Assembly (NCBI RefSeq): GCF_042665545.1 | Contig: NZ_JBHTCM010000010.1 | Coordinates: 186,001-250,000, forward strand | Direction of reading: 5' to 3' | DNA length: 64,000 bases | Origin: Rhodocista pekingensis | GTDB lineage: Bacteria; Pseudomonadota; Alphaproteobacteria; Azospirillales; Azospirillaceae | In this document: piece by piece, positions 1-10,624 of the stretch | Layout: each line of letters starts with the position of its first letter | How positions within the stretch are numbered: position 1 is the stretch's first letter | Program-made: the position numbers and the translations under genes | The notes under the pieces: model-generated | Databases searched by the model: none | Told to the model about the DNA's origin: nothing | What the model saw: only the letters and a program-made list of their open reading frames with translations

Positions 1-1
1 G

Positions 2-790
2 GCCGACCGGCCGGTCGGGCTGGTCGTCGTGATGGAGAAGCGGATGATGGGGCTGGTGCGCGTCGTGCGCGTCCACCGCGGGCCCCTGATCCGGCCGGAG
101 GCGGCGAAGCCGGCCGTCGTGGCGCAGGTGCTGAAGCTGCTGCGCGAGGCCTATCCCTCCGGCCCGACGCGCTGGACCGCCATCGTGCCCGAACTCCCCG
201 CGACGGAGGAGAATGCCGCCATCCTGCGCTGGGCCGGGTTCCGCCGGATGGACGGCCCCGGCTACCGCACCCTCTGGCTGGATCTGACGCAGGACGAGGC
301 CACGCTGCGCCGGCGCATGGCGCAGCCCTGGCGCAACGCCCTGAACAAGGCCGAACGCTCCGGCCTGACGGTGGAAGTGGACCGCACGGGCGCCCTGCTG
401 CCCTGGCTCCTGGAGGAATATGCCCGCGACAAGGCGGCCAAGGGCTACCGCGGCGCCTCGGCCCCGCTGCTGACCCGGATGCGCACGGGCATGCACAAGG
501 ACGGCGACGTGCTGATCCTGCGCGCCCTGCTGGACGGGGCGCCCGTGACCGGCATCCTGGTCTTCGGCCATGGCCGGGCCGCCACCTACCAGGTCGGCTG
601 GAACGGCCCGGAGGGGCGCCGCCGCAACGCCAACAACCTGCTGCTCTGGCGCGCGGTGCAGGAGCTGAAGGCGCAGGGGCGCCTGCGCTTCGACCTGGGC
701 GGCATCCTGCCGGATCAGGCGCCGGGCGTGACCGCCTTCAAGCGCGGCCTGGGCGGCGAGGAGGTCGAACTGGTGGGCGCCTGGGCCTGA
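2..790 (+). CDS. FemAB/GNAT-like acyltransferase, 5'-truncated
   Basis: The frame is open to the first bases of the window (it reads ADRPVGLVVV before the first ATG at 29), so the true start lies upstream and this is a C-terminal part. The sequence has the look of FemAB/FemX-type aminoacyl or GNAT-fold transferases: an N-terminal half ending in a WLDL strand, a second half with a GILVFGHGRAATYQVG segment, and the family-typical C-terminal pattern FDLGGI followed by GVTAFKRGLGG. Relatives act on peptidoglycan peptides or use aminoacyl-tRNA or acyl-CoA donors. The substrate here cannot be read from the sequence. The MotB-like gene converges on it from the other strand. Confidence 0.7.
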   Translation, partial: ADRPVGLVVVMEKRMMGLVRVVRVHRGPLIRPEAAKPAVVAQVLKLLREAYPSGPTRWTAIVPELPATEENAAILRWAGFRRMDGPGYRTLWLDLTQDEATLRRRMAQPWRNALNKAERSGLTVEVDRTGALLPWLLEEYARDKAAKGYRGASAPLLTRMRTGMHKDGDVLILRALLDGAPVTGILVFGHGRAATYQVGWNGPEGRRRNANNLLLWRAVQELKAQGRLRFDLGGILPDQAPGVTAFKRGLGGEEVELVGAWA

Positions 791-818
791 ACGGCCGGGC
801 ATGAACAGCGGGACGGCG

Positions 819-1853
819 CTAGCGCGCGTCCAGCTTGATCTCGATGCGGCGGTTGCGGGCCAGGGCTTCGGCCGAGCTGCCGGAGTCGAGCGGCTGGTAC
901 TGGCCGAAGCCGGCCGCGGCCAGCCGCCCGGCCGGGATGCCCTGATCGATCAGGAACTTCACCACCGCCGTGGCGCGCGCCGTCGAAAGCTCCCAGTTGC
1001 TGGGGAAGCGGGCGGAGCGGATCGGCACGCTGTCGGTGTGCCCGTCCACGCGCAGCACCCAGTCCACCTCCGGCGGCACCCGGGCCGCGATCTCCTTCAG
1101 CGTCTCCGCCAGCCGCGCCAGCCGGTCCTTGCCGGCCTCGCCCAGCTCGACGCTGCCGCTGCCGAACAGCACCTCCGACTGGAAGACGAAGCGGTCGCCC
1201 ACGACGCGCACGTCGTCGCGCTCGCCCAGAACCTCGCGCAGGCGGCCGAAGAACTCCGAACGGTAGCGGGCAAGCTCCGTCACCTTGTCGGCCAGGGCGA
1301 CGTTCAGGCGGTTGCCCAGATCGGCGATCTGCGCCTCCTGCTCCCGCCCCTTCCCCTCCGACACCTCCAGCGCCGCCGCCACCCGGGCGAGCTGCTCACG
1401 CAGGGCGGCGACCTGCTGGTTCAGCAGCTCCACCTGGGCGCGCGCCTCGCCGCCCAGCGCCCGCTCGGACTCCACACGGCCCGTCAGCTCGGCCTCGCGC
1501 GCGGCCAGGGCATCGCGCTCCCCGGCCAGGGCGGCGATGTCCGCCTGGAGCTGCTCCCCGCGGGCCAGGGTGCTGCGCAACCGGTCGGTCAGTTGCGCCA
1601 CGTCGGCGCGCAGGGCGCCCGACGTCTCGCGCTCCAGCGCCAGCATGTCCGCCAGTTCGGCGATGCGGCGGTTGACCTCCGCAAGCTGCCGGTCGCGGCC
1701 CTGCAAGGCGCTGGACAGGTAGACCTGCGCCAGCACGAAGACCAGCAGCAGGAAGACGATCACCATCAGCAGGGAGGACAGCGCATCCACCCAGCCGGGC
1801 CAGATGTCCACCGTCGCCCCCCGCCCGCCGCGCCGGCCGCCGGTGCCGGGCAT
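819..1853 (-). CDS. MotB-like / OmpA-domain peptidoglycan-binding protein
   Basis: This 344-residue protein has one N-terminal membrane helix (about residues 24-47). An aspartate at residue 23 (WVDALSS) stands where MotB carries its proton-accepting Asp. A long Ala/Glu/Arg-rich coiled coil follows (about 50-190), then a C-terminal OmpA-like peptidoglycan-binding domain (about 225-342) with VDGHTDSVPI and NRRIEIKL. It lies 3 nt downstream of the MotA-like gene on the same strand, so the two very probably form a proton-driven stator-type complex. No flagellar genes are near, and such pairs in alphaproteobacteria often serve the envelope instead of a flagellum. Inference: a non-flagellar stator. 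Confidence 0.8.
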   Translation of the reverse strand: MPGTGGRRGGRGATVDIWPGWVDALSSLLMVIVFLLLVFVLAQVYLSSALQGRDRQLAEVNRRIAELADMLALERETSGALRADVAQLTDRLRSTLARGEQLQADIAALAGERDALAAREAELTGRVESERALGGEARAQVELLNQQVAALREQLARVAAALEVSEGKGREQEAQIADLGNRLNVALADKVTELARYRSEFFGRLREVLGERDDVRVVGDRFVFQSEVLFGSGSVELGEAGKDRLARLAETLKEIAARVPPEVDWVLRVDGHTDSVPIRSARFPSNWELSTARATAVVKFLIDQGIPAGRLAAAGFGQYQPLDSGSSAEALARNRRIEIKLDAR

Positions 1854-1856
1854 GGC

Positions 1857-3005
1857 TCAGCGCTCCCCGCCGTCGCCCAGCGCGGCGACGGTGCGCGCCA
1901 GGATGCGGATCTCGTTGCGCAGCTCGGCCACCGCCTCGGCCCGACCGCTGGAGCTGTCCTCCAGCAGCCGCGCGGTATACAATTCCAGGTTCCGGATGTG
2001 GGTGCGGGTCGCGTCGTCGATGCCCATGTTGACGCCGCCGGCCAGCGTCGCCGCCAGTTGCGCCAGCACCGGGCGCAGCTCCATCTGGCTTTCCGCCAGC
2101 CGGGCCATGAGCTGCTGCTCCGACCGCATCTGGTCGGCCAGCGCGGTGATCTTCTCCGTGAGCTGGGTCAGGTGGACGTTCTGCGTCCGCCGCCCCTCCT
2201 CCGCCGAGGCCATGGCGTACTGCAACCGCTCGATGCTCTCCGCCGTCGTCTCCAGCAGCGCCTGGACATAGGCCGGGACGGAACCGCCCTCCCCGCCGTC
2301 CCCGACGATCCCGCCGGACAGCCGGGTGGCCCCGGCCAGCCAGTCCTCAAGCTCGGCGTAGAAGCGGTTCTGCGCCTGTCCCGCCTGGAGTTCGAGGAAG
2401 CCCAGCACCAGCGAGCCGGCAAGGCCGAACAGCGAGGAGCTGAAGGCCGTGCCCATGCCGGCGAGCGGCGCCTGGAGCCCTTGTTGCAGATCCCCGAAGA
2501 CGCTGCCGGCATCGGCCGCCGCGTCGATCCGCAGGCTGCCGATGACACCGCCGATGGCGCCGACCGTCTGCAACAGGCCCCAGAAGGTGCCCAGCAGGCC
2601 CAGGAAGATCAGCAGGCCGATGAGGTAGCGGCTGGTCTCGCGGCTTTCGTCCAGCCGGGCGCCGACGCCGTCCAGCAGCGAGCGGGTGGCGACCGCCGAG
2701 AGGCTGAGCCGCCCCTGCCGCTCGCCCAGCATCCGGGCCATGGGGGCCAGCAGGCGCGGGGCGGCCGGCGGCACCTCCCCGGCGCGGAAGGCGTCCAGCC
2801 AAGCCGCTTCCGGCCGCAGCATCAGCACCTGCCGGAAGATGAAGGCGATGCCCAGCAGCAGGACGACCAGGATCAGCCCGTTGAGGGCCGGATTGGCCAG
2901 GAAGGCGCGCGTAATCGCCGGAAAGAGCGCCGCCGCGACCGCGGCCACGGCGAGAAGGAACCCGGCCATCCGGCCGAGGAACCGCTGCGGGCGAGACATG
3001 GGCAT
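1857..3005 (-). CDS. MotA/TolQ/ExbB-family proton channel protein
   Basis: This 382-residue membrane protein has hydrophobic segments near residues 10-32, 42-60, 128-155 and 190-215. The last two carry the MotA/TolQ/ExbB signature: GLLGTFWGLLQTVG, then PLAGMGTAFSSSLFGL with a GSLVLGF extension. The C-terminal third is a helical cytoplasmic region. The ATG at 3005 is preceded by AGGACC at short range. It is followed 3 nt later by the MotB-like gene and preceded by an OmpA-like periplasmic protein gene, so all three are probably co-transcribed. The 5' leader holds a 15-bp tandem duplication (3071-3107). Confidence 0.82.
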   Translation of the reverse strand: MPMSRPQRFLGRMAGFLLAVAAVAAALFPAITRAFLANPALNGLILVVLLLGIAFIFRQVLMLRPEAAWLDAFRAGEVPPAAPRLLAPMARMLGERQGRLSLSAVATRSLLDGVGARLDESRETSRYLIGLLIFLGLLGTFWGLLQTVGAIGGVIGSLRIDAAADAGSVFGDLQQGLQAPLAGMGTAFSSSLFGLAGSLVLGFLELQAGQAQNRFYAELEDWLAGATRLSGGIVGDGGEGGSVPAYVQALLETTAESIERLQYAMASAEEGRRTQNVHLTQLTEKITALADQMRSEQQLMARLAESQMELRPVLAQLAATLAGGVNMGIDDATRTHIRNLELYTARLLEDSSSGRAEAVAELRNEIRILARTVAALGDGGER

Positions 3006-3070
3006 GGTCCTGGCTCCCCTGCTGTGCCGGCCTGTGCCGGTCTTCTCCGTCTCCTGACGGCTTCTCCTGT

Positions 3071-3107
3071 GCCGGCCTCGCTTCTGCCGGCCTCGCTTCT
3101 GCCGGCC
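3071..3107. repeat. 15-bp tandem duplication in leader of MotA-like gene
   Basis: Two perfect copies of a 15-bp unit (GCCGGCCTCGCTTCT) plus a partial third copy lie between the OmpA-like and MotA-like genes. A second 15-bp-period repeat (CACTGTGGAT twice, 3151-3175) is just beside it. Confidence 0.9.
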
Positions 3108-3178
3108 GTCACCGACCTCTGCCGGGCCGGCCCGTCCCTGCGGACGGTGACACTGTGGATGGCGGCACTGTGGATCGC

Positions 3179-3958
3179 TCAGCGCCGGAAGGAAAGCTCA
3201 ACCCGGTCGGCTCCCCCTTCGGCGCCGTCGGTGCCGAGGGCGAAGACCAGCATCCGCTGCTTCGGCACGCCCAGCGCCATCAGCCGCGCCCGCACGGCGA
3301 GCGCGCGGGCCAGCGCCAGCCGGCGCGCCCCCGTCTCCCCGTCGGCCCCCAGGGCCGCATGCGCGCGCAGCTCCAGCCGGTCGCCCGGTGCTTCGGCCAG
3401 CCGCCGGGCCACGCCCTGGAGCACCGTATCGGCCGCGGCGCCGAGTCCGTCGGAACCGGGGGCGAAGTCGATCGCCACGGCGGCACGGCCGGCCACCTCC
3501 ACCGGCACGGGGCCGGGGGCGACGCGGGTCTCCGGCGGCGGCGGCAGGTCCGTCCGCGGTGCGGGCGGCACGCCTTCCGGGTCCGTCGCGGGGGGAATCG
3601 GGGTGACTTCCGGCAGATAGGCCGGCGGCGCCTTGATCAGGCCGGTCCGCTGGCCGGGCTTCGGCGCCGCGGGCGTGGCCGGGGTCTCCACCGCGGGCGG
3701 CGGCGGCACGGGCGGCTTGCGGCCGGGCACCCGCACCGCGGCGGCCGGGGCAGCGGGACCCGTGGCGGCCGGGGCAGCGGGACCCGTGGCGGCCGGAGCC
3801 GTTGCGGCCGCGTCGCCGGTCTGCGCCCGCGCCGGGCTCAGGGCGAGCAGCGCGGCGAGGCCGGCGGCACAGAGGAGGCCACGGCGCACCGGGGCACGGA
3901 AGGGGGAACGGTTCTGCTGCACGCTGTGCATCGGAGCCCGGAAATGTGGCTGCACCAT
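3179..3958 (-). CDS. periplasmic OmpA-like domain protein, Pro/Ala-rich
   Basis: This is a 259-residue protein with an N-terminal signal peptide (RRGLLCAAGLAALLALSPARA), which predicts export. A low-complexity Pro/Ala linker follows, and then an OmpA-like C-terminal half (IDFAPGSDGLG, RLELRAHAA, ARRLALARALAVRARLMALGV, RVELSFRR). The linker includes two perfect copies of a 24-bp DNA repeat (3741-3788), giving ATGPAAPA twice. It is the first gene of the presumed envelope operon with the MotA/MotB-like pair and may couple that channel to peptidoglycan or the outer membrane (inference). A start at 3931 is also possible; neither has a clear ribosome-binding site. Confidence 0.65.
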   Translation of the reverse strand: MVQPHFRAPMHSVQQNRSPFRAPVRRGLLCAAGLAALLALSPARAQTGDAAATAPAATGPAAPAATGPAAPAAAVRVPGRKPPVPPPPAVETPATPAAPKPGQRTGLIKAPPAYLPEVTPIPPATDPEGVPPAPRTDLPPPPETRVAPGPVPVEVAGRAAVAIDFAPGSDGLGAAADTVLQGVARRLAEAPGDRLELRAHAALGADGETGARRLALARALAVRARLMALGVPKQRMLVFALGTDGAEGGADRVELSFRR

Positions 3959-4062
3959 GGTCCGGTGCCCTGGTCTGCCCGGGTTGGTCCGGCCGGAACT
4001 GTCCAGCGGGACGGTCCGGCCCCCCGCAGGTCCGCCGCCCGGGCGGCGGACCGGGGCCGGCG

Positions 4063-4926
4063 TCAGCCGGCGCTGCCGCCCGCGGCCGTCGGTGCTGCGG
4101 CCGTCGGTGCTGCGGCCGGCTTGGCCTTCGGCTTCATGGCATTGCGCAGCAGCGTGCCGAGCGGCAGGTGCAGGTGCGGGTTCGCCGCCAGCACGCTCTG
4201 CCCCGCGGCCGGATTGCGGCCGCCGCCGATCTCGGTGACGAAGCCGCCCGCCTCGGACACCAGCAGCACGCCGGCCGCCACGTCCCAGGGGTTGAGGTCC
4301 GTCTCCCAGTAGGCGTCGAAGCGGCCCGCCGCCGTGTAGGCAAGGTCGAGCGCCGCCGAGCCCAGGCGGCGGATGCCCGACACCTCGGGCATCACGGCGG
4401 CGAGCTGGGCCATGAAGCCCTGGAAGTCGCCGTGCCCCTTGAACGGGATGCCGGTGGCGACCAGCGCGTCGGGCAGGTTGCGCCGGGCCGAGACGCGCAG
4501 GCGCTGATGGTTCAGGAAGGCGCCCTGCCCCTTCTCCGCCCAGAACATCTCGTCGTGCGTCGGCTCGTAGACGACGCCGGCGACGATCTCGCCCTCGCGC
4601 TCCAGCGCGATGGAGATGGCCCAGTGCGGCAGGCCGTGCAGGAAGTTCGTGGTGCCGTCCAGCGGGTCGATGATCCAGCGGCTGCTCTTGTCGCGGCCCT
4701 CGACCGTGCCGGACTCCTCCATCAGGAAGCCGAAATCGGGGCGGGCGCGGGCCAGCTCGTCGCGGACCATGCGCTCGGCCTTGCGGTCGGCGGCGGAGAC
4801 GAAGTCCGCCGGGCCCTTGCGGCTGACCTGGAGCTGCTCGACCTCGCCGAAGTCGCGCAGCAGGGCGCGGCCGGCCTTCTCGGCGGCGCGGGCCATGACA
4901 TTGATGACGGCCGAACGGGCGGCCAT
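4063..4926 (-). CDS. suhB: inositol monophosphatase family protein
   Basis: This 287-residue protein carries both inositol-monophosphatase metal-binding signatures: DPLDGTTNF in the middle, preceded by the EES of the first metal site, and NPWDVAAGVLLVSEAGG near the C-terminus. The family hydrolyses inositol phosphates and related sugar phosphates; the SuhB branch also takes part in rRNA transcription antitermination. The start at 4926 is chosen because GAGGAG lies 7 nt upstream; a longer frame runs into the EF-P gene and looks non-coding. The extreme C-terminus is an Ala/Pro tail made by a perfect 15-bp duplication (4082-4111). EF-P lies directly upstream on the same strand. Confidence 0.88.
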   Translation of the reverse strand: MAARSAVINVMARAAEKAGRALLRDFGEVEQLQVSRKGPADFVSAADRKAERMVRDELARARPDFGFLMEESGTVEGRDKSSRWIIDPLDGTTNFLHGLPHWAISIALEREGEIVAGVVYEPTHDEMFWAEKGQGAFLNHQRLRVSARRNLPDALVATGIPFKGHGDFQGFMAQLAAVMPEVSGIRRLGSAALDLAYTAAGRFDAYWETDLNPWDVAAGVLLVSEAGGFVTEIGGGRNPAAGQSVLAANPHLHLPLGTLLRNAMKPKAKPAAAPTAAAPTAAGGSAG

Positions 4927-4946
4927 GGGCAACTCCTCAAAATGCG

Positions 4947-4980
4947 GACGGGCACCCTCTCGCGTGCGAGGGCGCCCGTC
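4947..4980 (-). terminator. hairpin between efp and suhB
   Basis: A 13-bp inverted repeat with one mismatch (arms 4947-4959 and 4968-4980, 8-nt loop) lies between the efp stop and the suhB ribosome-binding site. A TTTT run follows about 7 nt after the stem on the minus strand. It could be a terminator or an attenuating hairpin. Confidence 0.45.
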
Positions 4981-5053
4981 GGGAACAGTCGGGACCGGGG
5001 CGTCGCGCGCCGCGGACGGCGCCGCCGGGCGCCGCGGGAGGCGCGCAGCCGGA

Positions 5054-5620
5054 TCAGTCCTTCGCGCGCTCCAGATAGGTGCCGTCCTCGACATTGACCA
5101 CGATGCGGGTGCCGGCATCGACATGCGGCGGCACCAGCACGCGGACGCCGTTCTCCAGCACCGCCGGCTTGTAGGAGGAGGAGGCCGTCTGGCCCTTCAC
5201 GACCGGGTCGGCCTCGACGATGCGCAGGGTGACGGTCTGCGGCAGCTCGACCGAGAGCGGCGCGCCCTCGAAGGACTGGACGACGACTTCCATGCCGTCC
5301 TGGAGAAAGACCTTGCCATCGCCGATCACGTCACCGGGGATGGTGACCTGCTCGAACGTCTCCTTGTCCATGAAGGTGTACTGGTCGCCCTCGGCGAACA
5401 GGAAGGACATCTCGTGCTCGTCCAGGCGGGCGCGCTCCACCGTCTCCTGCGTGCGGAAGCGCATCGACGTCTTGGTGCCGGTCCGCACGTCCTTCATTTC
5501 AAGCTGGATGAAGGCGCCGCCCTTTCCGGGCTGTACGATGTTGGCCGCCGTAATGACGTAGAGCTTGCCGCCATCCTCCAGGATGTGGCCCTTCCGCATG
5601 GTGTTCGCGTTGACCTTCAT
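5054..5620 (-). CDS. efp: translation elongation factor P
   Basis: This 188-residue protein is full length for EF-P and has the three-domain order of the family: an N-terminal KOW-like domain, then two OB-type domains ending in GTRIVVNVEDGTYLERAKD. EF-P binds the ribosome between the P and E sites and relieves stalling at proline runs. The tip loop reads QPGKGGAF with Lys33 in the position that EpmA lysylates in other proteobacteria. The start at 5620 (MKVNANTMRKG) matches the family's usual N-terminus. The gene is divergent from livH across a 227-bp intergenic region. Confidence 0.96.
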   Translation of the reverse strand: MKVNANTMRKGHILEDGGKLYVITAANIVQPGKGGAFIQLEMKDVRTGTKTSMRFRTQETVERARLDEHEMSFLFAEGDQYTFMDKETFEQVTIPGDVIGDGKVFLQDGMEVVVQSFEGAPLSVELPQTVTLRIVEADPVVKGQTASSSYKPAVLENGVRVLVPPHVDAGTRIVVNVEDGTYLERAKD

Positions 5621-5767
5621 GGCACTGTCTTTCACGTGGACTTGAAGCGGCGCGGAACCTACCAGCAAGCTGCGGGACAGGCAACGCCGGGCCGCGCAGC
5701 CCCGTCCTGCACAACCGCGGAACGCGGGAAAAGCGATGCCGGCCGGGCACTTCGGCCGGTCTGCGGC

Positions 5768-5796
5768 TTGAACGGGGGCGATCCGTCGGATAGGGT
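5768..5796 (+). promoter_or_regulatory. candidate sigma-70 promoter for livHMGF
   Basis: TTGAAC (5768-5773), a 17-nt spacer and TAGGGT (5791-5796) form a moderate sigma-70 match 52 bp upstream of the livH start. A 7-bp perfect hairpin (AAGCCCG/CGGGCTT, 5812-5830) would lie at the very start of the transcript, close to the livH start codon. Confidence 0.4.
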
Positions 5797-5847
5797 TCGC
5801 GCCCAATCAGAAAGCCCGGATCACGGGCTTCAGGGCATGGGGACTTC

Positions 5848-6783
<936 letters not shown>

Positions 6784-6787
6784 GCCG

Positions 6788-8095
6788 ATGCAGCCTGCAC
6801 CGACCCTCGCCGCCCGCCTCAAGGATGCCGGCCTCGCCGCCGGCGTGGCGCTGCTGCTGGCGATCCCCTTCATCGGCCTGACCACGGTCAACACCGACCA
6901 GGGCCTGTCCGTCGCCACCCGCTGGCCCTGGGTCGGCTACGCCGTGGCGGCGGTCTTCGCCGGCCGGCTGCTGGCGGGCTATCTGCGCGACGCCCTGGCC
7001 GGCCGCGCCAAGGCCGCTTCCTCGGCGCGCAGCGTGCTGCCGACGGGCGACACGGCGCGGCGGATCGGCCGCGGCCTCGTGCTCGCCGGCATCGGCTTCG
7101 CCGTGGTGATGCCGTTCCTGCCCTTCAGCGACCGCTACATCCTGGACCTGGGCACCACGGCCCTGATCTACGTGCTGCTGGGCATGGGGCTGAACGTGAC
7201 GGTGGGGCTGGCGGGCCTGCTGGATTTGGGCTTCGTCGCCTTCTACGCCATCGGCGCCTACACCTTCGCCCTGCTGGCGAAGTTTGCCGGGCTGGGCTTC
7301 TGGCTCAGCCTGCCGCTCTCCGGGCTGGTCGCGGCGCTGTTCGCGGTGCTGCTGTCGCTGCCGATCCTGCGGCTGCGCGGCGACTATCTGGCGATCGTGA
7401 CGCTGGGCTTCGGCGAGATCACCCGCATCGTCATCCTGAACTGGCAGAGCCTGACCGGCGGCCCGAACGGCGTTCCCGGCATTCCGCGGCCGTCGCTGTT
7501 CGGCATCTCCTTCGAGCGCCGCCCGCCGGAGGGGCAGGTCAGCTTCCATGAGCTGACCGGCATCGCGTTCTCCAGCGAGCACCGGATGATGTTCCTCTAC
7601 TTCATCATCCTGGTGCTGGTGCTGGCGGCATCCTGGGCCGTCTGGCGGCTGCGCCGGCTGCCCATCGGCCGCGCCTGGGAGGCCCTGCGCGAGGACGAGA
7701 TCGCCTGCCGCAGCCTGGGCATCAACCCCACCGCCGCGAAGGTGTCGGCCTATGCCACGGGGGCGATGCTGGGCGGGCTGGCGGGCTGCTTCTTCTCCGC
7801 CCGGCAGGGCTTTGTCAGCCCGGAGAGCTTCACCTTCATCGAGAGCGCCATCATCCTGGCCATCGTCGTGCTGGGCGGCATGGGCAGCCAGGTCGGCGTC
7901 GTCATCGCGGCGCTGTTCATCGTGCTGCTGCCGGAATTCGCCCGCGAGTTCGCGGACTACCGCATGCTGCTGTTCGGGGCGGCCATGATCCTGATCATGG
8001 TCTGGCGTCCGGGCGGGCTGCTGTCGGGCCGCGACCCGACCCTGCGCCTGTCCGACCGCCGCAGCCCCCCGCCCGCCGCGACGGAGAGCCTGTGA
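6788..8095 (+). CDS. livM: branched-chain amino acid ABC transporter permease LivM
   Basis: This 435-residue permease is close in length to enterobacterial LivM. Like it, it has an extra N-terminal section with two membrane helices and a charged loop before the conserved core. The core has ALIYVLLGMGLNVTVGLAGLLDLG, RLRGDYLAIVTLGFGEI and the EAA-like loop GRAWEALREDEIACRSLGI. It pairs with LivH. The stop codon overlaps the livG start by one base, which fits translational coupling. Confidence 0.93.
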   Translation: MQPAPTLAARLKDAGLAAGVALLLAIPFIGLTTVNTDQGLSVATRWPWVGYAVAAVFAGRLLAGYLRDALAGRAKAASSARSVLPTGDTARRIGRGLVLAGIGFAVVMPFLPFSDRYILDLGTTALIYVLLGMGLNVTVGLAGLLDLGFVAFYAIGAYTFALLAKFAGLGFWLSLPLSGLVAALFAVLLSLPILRLRGDYLAIVTLGFGEITRIVILNWQSLTGGPNGVPGIPRPSLFGISFERRPPEGQVSFHELTGIAFSSEHRMMFLYFIILVLVLAASWAVWRLRRLPIGRAWEALREDEIACRSLGINPTAAKVSAYATGAMLGGLAGCFFSARQGFVSPESFTFIESAIILAIVVLGGMGSQVGVVIAALFIVLLPEFAREFADYRMLLFGAAMILIMVWRPGGLLSGRDPTLRLSDRRSPPPAATESL

Positions 8096-8954
8096 TGGCC
8101 GCCCCCACGACGACGCCTCCGCTGCTGGAGGTCACCGGCCTGACCATGCGCTTCGGCGGTCTGGTCGCGGTGGACAACCTGAACCTGACGGCACGCGGGT
8201 CCGACATCACCGCCGTGATCGGCCCCAACGGTGCCGGCAAGACCACCGTCTTCAACTGCCTGACCGGCTTCTACCGGCCCTCCGCCGGACGGCTGCTGCT
8301 GCGCCATCCGAAGCGCGGCGCGGTGGAGTTGCAGGCCCTGCCCGGCTATGCCGTGGCGCGCATGGGGGTGGTCCGCACCTTCCAGAACATCCGCCTGTTC
8401 CCCCGCATGTCGGTGCTGGAGAACCTGCTGGTGGCGCAGCACACGGGCCTGATGCGGCAGTCGGGCTACGGCGTCGCCGGCCTGCTGAACCTGCCGGTCT
8501 GGCGCCGGGCCGAGGCCGCGGCCGTGGAGCGGGCGCGGGTCTGGCTGGATCGGCTGGACCTGCTGTCCGTCGCCGACGAGGAGGCGGGAAACCTGTCCTA
8601 CGGCGTCCAGCGGCGGGTGGAGATCGCCCGCGCCATGAGCACGGACCCGCTGCTGCTCTGCCTGGACGAGCCGGCCGCCGGCCTGAATCCCAGGGAGACC
8701 GCGGCGCTGGGCGACCTGCTGCTGACCATCCGGGGCGAGTTCGGCACCGGCATCCTGCTGATCGAGCACGACATGAGTCTGGTGATGCGCATCTCCGACC
8801 GCATCCATGTGGTCGATCACGGCAAGAAGATCGCCGAGGGCACGCCCGAGGAGATCCGCAGCGACGACCGGGTCATCAAGGCCTATCTGGGCGAACCGGA
8901 GGAAGAGGAGATCCCGCCCGAGGTGGCGCAGGACCTTGAGGCGGAGGGGCGGCT

Positions 8955-8958
<4 letters not shown>
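8095..8958 (+). CDS. livG: branched-chain amino acid ABC transporter ATPase LivG
   Basis: This 287-residue ABC ATPase has Walker A GPNGAGKTT, a signature-like motif LSYGVQRRVEIARAM (degenerate but typical of LivG) and Walker B LLCLDEPAAGLNP followed by IEHDM. These are diagnostic of the LivG branch. The ATG at 8095 shares its A with the livM stop; a GTG codon directly before it is an alternative start. LivG and LivF power the LivHM channel. Confidence 0.94.
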
Positions 8959-9674
<716 letters not shown>

Positions 9675-9723
9675 CGCGCCCCGTTACTGACTCGCCCCGT
9701 TGCGGCTCCCCGGTCCGCGCCGT

Positions 9724-10341
9724 TCAGCGGCGCAGGGCGAGCGCGAGGCCGGTGCCGATCATCGCGGTGCCGGCCGTGCGGTTCATCCAGCGCACCCGGC
9801 GCGGGCTGGTCAGCAGCCCCCGCGCCTGCGCCGCCGTCCGGGCGTAGACGACCACCACCCCGCCGACGACGACCGTGACCAACCCGGCCAGGACCGCCAT
9901 GTCCGCCGGCCCGATCCGGGTCACGTCGATGAAGCTGGGCAGGAAGCCCATGTAGAAGATGATGGCCTTGGGGTTGCCCAGCGTGACGGCGAGGCCCGCC
10001 AGGAAGGTGCGGGCGAGGCCCCTGCCCGTCTCCGGCCCGGCGGCGGACGGCAGCACCGGCTCGGCCCGCCATGCCTTGATGCCCAGCCAGAGGATGTAGG
10101 CGGCCCCGGCCAGCTTCACGGCCAGGAACAGCTCGCCCATGGCCTGGGCCAGCAGCGCCATCCCCTGCACCGCCAGCGTCATGTAGACGAGATCGCCCAG
10201 CACCAGCCCGGCCCCGAGCGCGAGCCCGGCGCGGAAACCCCGGGCGATGGCGCAGGACATGACGGCCAGGATGCCGGGACCCGGCGTGGCGGCGAAGATG
10301 GCCAGGGCAAGCGCCAGGGCGAGGGAGGATTCGAGGGTCAT
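9724..10341 (-). CDS. LysE/RhtB-family amino acid exporter
   Basis: This 205-residue polytopic membrane protein has the LysE/RhtB family layout: an N-terminal FAATPGPGILAVMSCAIARGFRAGL motif, a middle GAAYILWLGIKAWR segment and LGNPKAIIFYMGFLPSF. The family exports amino acids and small related metabolites using the proton gradient. It converges on the liv operon. A second member is encoded at 47653-48294; the two substrates cannot be told from sequence. Confidence 0.87.
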   Translation of the reverse strand: MTLESSLALALALAIFAATPGPGILAVMSCAIARGFRAGLALGAGLVLGDLVYMTLAVQGMALLAQAMGELFLAVKLAGAAYILWLGIKAWRAEPVLPSAAGPETGRGLARTFLAGLAVTLGNPKAIIFYMGFLPSFIDVTRIGPADMAVLAGLVTVVVGGVVVVYARTAAQARGLLTSPRRVRWMNRTAGTAMIGTGLALALRR

Positions 10342-10502
10342 GCGGGGGCTCGGGCGCAGGAGGATGGCGGCGGCCTGATGCGCCGCACCGGATTGTGCGC
10401 CGCAGCAGAAGGCTATCCCCTTCCGCGCCCGGCGGGAAGGGGCTCCGACTCCACGGGGCCGGGACGCTTCGCTGTCTGCCGTCCCGGCCCGTTCTGAAGT
10501 TC

Positions 10503-10535
10503 CCCCGCCGCCCGGGTAACCGGCGGGCGGCGGGG
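10503..10535. repeat. 12-bp perfect inverted repeat
   Basis: CCCCGCCGCCCG (10503-10514) and CGGGCGGCGGGG (10524-10535) form a strong GC hairpin with a 9-nt loop between the LysE-type gene and the chemoreceptor gene. It has no adjacent T run. Confidence 0.6.
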
Positions 10536-10563
10536 CTCCAGAGACAACCGTCCTTCCCTCCCA

Positions 10564-10600
10564 GGACCGGGGGACCCGCGTCGGGTGCGGCCCCCGGTCC
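10564..10600 (-). terminator. possible terminator of the chemoreceptor gene
   Basis: A perfect 10-bp inverted repeat (GGACCGGGGG / CCCCCGGTCC, 17-nt loop) lies 24 bp downstream of the chemoreceptor stop. It lacks a T run, so intrinsic termination is only possible, not clear. Confidence 0.45.
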
Positions 10601-10624
10601 GTTCCTTCCGCCTTTCGCGGTTGC

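Noticed and set aside
801..3620. Very long plus-strand open frame opposite the MotA/MotB-like genes
   Set aside because: High GC leaves antisense frames open. Its sequence is Arg/Gln/His/Pro-rich with no domain, and the minus-strand genes are clearly recognisable.
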